The notes under the pieces were generated by a model, which saw only the letters and a list, made by a program, of their open reading frames with translations, made no database searches and was not told the DNA's origin. The position numbers and the translations under genes are program-made. A DNA stretch of 7,202 bases. Source: Bacillota bacterium. Lineage in GTDB: Bacteria; Bacillota; Dethiobacteria; DTU022. Location of the stretch: positions 1 through 7,202 of the forward strand of contig JAAZPS010000240.1 of assembly GCA_012797095.1 (NCBI GenBank), given 5' to 3'. Shown one piece after another: positions 6,043 through 7,202 of the stretch (its first letter is position 1; each line of letters begins with the position of its first letter).

Positions 6043-6152
6043 GACGGCCTATCGAAGCTCCTTCACTGCGCTCGGGATTACCCCTCTCCTTGTCATCCCG
6101 AGGGCGCAGCTCGCAGGATCTTTCCTTGGAATCCCCGTTAGATAGGGCCGTC
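6043..6152. repeat. Fold-back intergenic repeat element
   Basis: The ends are inverted repeats: GACGGCCTATC (6043-6053) and GATAGGGCCGTC (6141-6152), which pair with one bulged base. Inside, CTGCGCTCGGGATTAC (6066-6081) pairs with the 18 bases 6092-6109 with one mismatch and a two-base bulge around a 10-nt loop. The right arm begins TGTCATCCCGAGGGCGCAG and continues to AGGATCT. This resembles the widespread non-coding repeats with a TGTCATTCTGAGCG..GCGAAGGATCT core found dispersed in many bacterial genomes (from memory). Small hairpins GACCG/CGGTC (6020-6034) and AGGCC/GGCCT (6036-6050) lie at its left edge. An open frame crossing the region (5985-6317) has no codon logic of its own and is rejected as a gene. 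Confidence 0.7.
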
Positions 6153-6187
6153 AAGGCCGAGCTTGAAGGCAGTTGCGACCCCCACCC

Positions 6188-6218
6188 TGTCATTCTGAGG
6201 GTGCAGCCCAAGGGATCC
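6188..6218 (+). repeat. Second, diverged direct copy of the repeat core
   Basis: TGTCATTCTGAGGGTGCAGC followed by CCAAGGGATCC matches the 31-base segment at 6091-6121 at 23 of 31 positions in direct orientation. It lacks its own inverted partner nearby, so it looks like a half copy. GTCAAGGCC also occurs twice (6032-6040 and 6151-6159 or one base earlier), adding to the mosaic look. The rest of 6219-6329 shows nothing I can name. Confidence 0.6.
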
Positions 6219-6329
6219 CTTCTCGGGAGCTGCCAGTCTGCTTTCGCCGGGCATTTTCGGGGTCTACAGGGAACTTATCCCGCACTAAGTGCCGCTCCTT
6301 TGGGGAAGAATAGCTAAACAAACCCCTTT

Positions 6330-6337
6330 GGAGGTGA
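6330..6337 (+). promoter_or_regulatory. Strong ribosome binding site of the small cysteine protein gene
   Basis: GGAGGTGA, an almost perfect anti-16S complement, lies 6 nt before the TTG at 6344. It is the main evidence that the short frame following it is translated and that TTG is its start. Confidence 0.75.
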
Positions 6338-6343
6338 AAGCAG

Positions 6344-6538
6344 TTGAGCACTCCCTGCCAGGCAAAATGTAGAAATCAACGCAACAACCGCTGCCAGCTG
6401 GAAGACGAGCGGATCAGGCAAAGCCGGGTTGAATTCGGGGAAGACTGGGATCCGGTAAAACATTGCAGCCGGTACCGGCCCCGCAGCGAAGAAGAATCGG
6501 AACGGAGCCAAAGTCGTCAGAAACGGAAGCGATCCTAG
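6344..6538 (+). CDS. Small cysteine-containing hydrophilic protein, unknown function
   Basis: A 64-aa product with four cysteines (Cys5, Cys9, Cys17, Cys41; spacing C-x3-C-x7-C-x23-C) and a highly charged, Arg/Glu-rich C-terminal tail ending QSRQKRKRS. I do not recognise the family with confidence. The N-terminal CQAKCRNQRNNRCQLED loosely resembles the small clostridial DUF1540-type cysteine proteins (C-x4-C...C), which would suggest metal or redox binding, but the spacing differs. Translation is supported by the excellent RBS and by an intrinsic terminator about 65 bp after the stop, giving a likely single-gene transcript. The stop is TAG; readthrough would add Pyl plus nine residues to TGA at 6566-6568. 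No clear promoter was seen; the repeat-rich region lies just upstream. Confidence 0.68.
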   Translation: MSTPCQAKCRNQRNNRCQLEDERIRQSRVEFGEDWDPVKHCSRYRPRSEEESERSQSRQKRKRS

Positions 6539-6601
6539 GTGGCTGTTCCCCAAAGTGATCGAAGTTGAAAGGCGGAATTCCGTAAGCGCAGATGCGCAAA
6601 C

Positions 6602-6637
6602 ACCCTCTTCAAACATGACTCCCTGAAGAGGGTTTTT
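6602..6637 (+). terminator. Intrinsic (Rho-independent) terminator
   Basis: CCCTCTTC (6603-6610) pairs perfectly with GAAGAGGG (6625-6632) around a 14-nt loop, and an outer A-T pair extends it. TTTTT follows at 6633-6637. It ends the + strand transcript of the small cysteine protein gene. On the - strand the same stem is followed by a weak TGTTTG, so it may also serve the convergent Rieske gene ending at 6678. A small GCGC-AGAT-GCGC hairpin (about 6586-6597) precedes it. Confidence 0.85.
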
Positions 6638-6677
6638 CACTTTGGCATCTTTTTTTCACCGGTCTGTTTTTGCCACC

Positions 6678-7202
6678 TCAGGGGTTGAATCGATCACCGT
6701 CAGTTCGCAGTGATTTGAGGGCGGGACCCTCGATAATCTCTCCCTCGCAGGTGAAGCGGGAGCCGTGACAGGGGCAGTCCCAGGAAAGTTCCGCCCCATT
6801 CCAGACCGGCTCGCAGCCCATATGTGTGCAGACCAGCTCAACCCGGTGAATGGTACCGTTGTCATCCTTGTACAGTCCGATATTGCTTCCTTCTCCGGCT
6901 GCCACCAGCGCCTTCCCGGGCGCCGGTTCCGCCTTTTGAGAAAGAGCTTCCAGCTTCGTGGCGGGAGTCTGCCCGAGGGGAGCCGCCTTTGTCGCAACAG
7001 CTTTCCTGACCAGCGGATCCGCCTTGAACCGAGCCGGATCGTAGACTGCCTCCCAGGGGCTTTCCCCGTGCACGATCAGATCTTTTAAAAGCAGGGCGGC
7101 GGCGGTGCCGTTGGTGATCCCCCATTTACGGAAACCGGTGGCCACATAGACGTTGGTGCTTGTGGGGCTGAGGCGGCCCACGTAAGGGAGTTCATCGAGG
7201 GA
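6678..7202 (-). CDS. FAD-dependent oxidoreductase with C-terminal Rieske domain, YhfW-like (5' truncated)
   Basis: Only the last 174 codons are in the window; the frame is open through the right edge, so the start lies beyond 7202. The first visible residues (SLDELPYVG, then NVYVATGFRKWGITNG and AAALLLKDLI) match the end of a D-amino-acid-oxidase-type FAD domain. After an Ala/Lys/Pro-rich linker comes a Rieske [2Fe-2S] domain with CTHMGC and CPCHGSRF: the ligands are Cys125, His127, Cys143 and His146 of the visible part, with Cys130 and Cys145 placed as for the stabilising disulfide of bc1-type Rieske proteins. Bacillus YhfW and related clostridial proteins have this fusion; the substrate is unknown. 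The stop is TGA. The gene converges on the small cysteine protein gene, sharing the terminator region, and has no evident link to pyrrolysine. Confidence 0.88.
   Translation of the reverse strand, partial: SLDELPYVGRLSPTSTNVYVATGFRKWGITNGTAAALLLKDLIVHGESPWEAVYDPARFKADPLVRKAVATKAAPLGQTPATKLEALSQKAEPAPGKALVAAGEGSNIGLYKDDNGTIHRVELVCTHMGCEPVWNGAELSWDCPCHGSRFTCEGEIIEGPALKSLRTDGDRFNP

Noticed and set aside
5985..6317. Open frame of 110 codons between the PilZ and small cysteine genes
   Set aside because: It is made of the inverted and direct repeats, has no RBS and its translation (Ser/Arg/Leu/Pro-rich) looks like non-coding DNA.
1..7202. CRISPR arrays, rRNA genes, insertion sequences, riboswitches
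   Set aside because: No regularly spaced repeats, rRNA signatures, transposase sequence or recognisable riboswitch core was found on either strand.

Overview
The window carries a complete bacterial pyrrolysine (Pyl) cassette on the + strand, in the order pylB - pylC - pylSn - pylSc - pylD - pylT. It is flanked by unrelated genes. The biosynthetic enzymes PylB, PylC and PylD, a split pyrrolysyl-tRNA synthetase (separate N- and C-terminal proteins) and an amber-decoding tRNA-Pyl (CUA anticodon, six-base-pair anticodon stem, encoded CCA) are all recognisable from sequence. A split synthetase is the bacterial form of this system, and PylSc and tRNA-Pyl look closest to the Desulfitobacterium type. 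Together with a GC-rich base composition, a PilZ/YcgR-like protein and a YhfW-type Rieske oxidoreductase, this suggests an anaerobic clostridial (Peptococcaceae-like) bacterium or a metagenomic relative. The taxonomic call is inference. No mttB/mtmB/mtbB-type methyltransferase, the usual Pyl-containing client, lies in the window.

Layout. 2-238: 3' end of a DNA methyltransferase-like gene. 331-2553: pylB and pylC, joined by a TGATG stop/start overlap. Each contains one apparent -1 frameshift at a 7-base homopolymer. 2691-4046: pylSn then pylSc, colinear and in the same reading frame but separated by three in-frame stops and a leader hairpin. 4067-4882: pylD, ending in a tandem TAG TGA. 4883-4994: an extended -10 promoter overlapping the pylD end, then pylT. 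4995-5174: no gene seen, a short inverted repeat. 5175-5960: a PilZ-domain protein. 5961-6343: no convincing gene, but a fold-back repeat element with a further diverged copy. 6344-6538: a small cysteine-containing protein with a strong RBS, followed by an intrinsic terminator. 6678-7202 on the - strand: C-terminal part of a FAD/Rieske oxidoreductase.

How it works together. By family knowledge, PylB converts lysine to 3-methylornithine, PylC ligates it to a second lysine, and PylD oxidises the product, which cyclises to pyrrolysine. PylSc, helped by the tRNA-binding PylSn, charges pylT tRNA, which then reads UAG as Pyl. Four of the nine genes here stop at TAG, including pylC and pylD, so amber readthrough in this organism is probably conditional or tolerated. 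The points most worth checking are the paired homopolymer frameshifts in pylB and pylC, the amber stop of pylC whose readthrough frame runs exactly into the pylSn start, and the in-frame N-to-C adjacency of the split synthetase.
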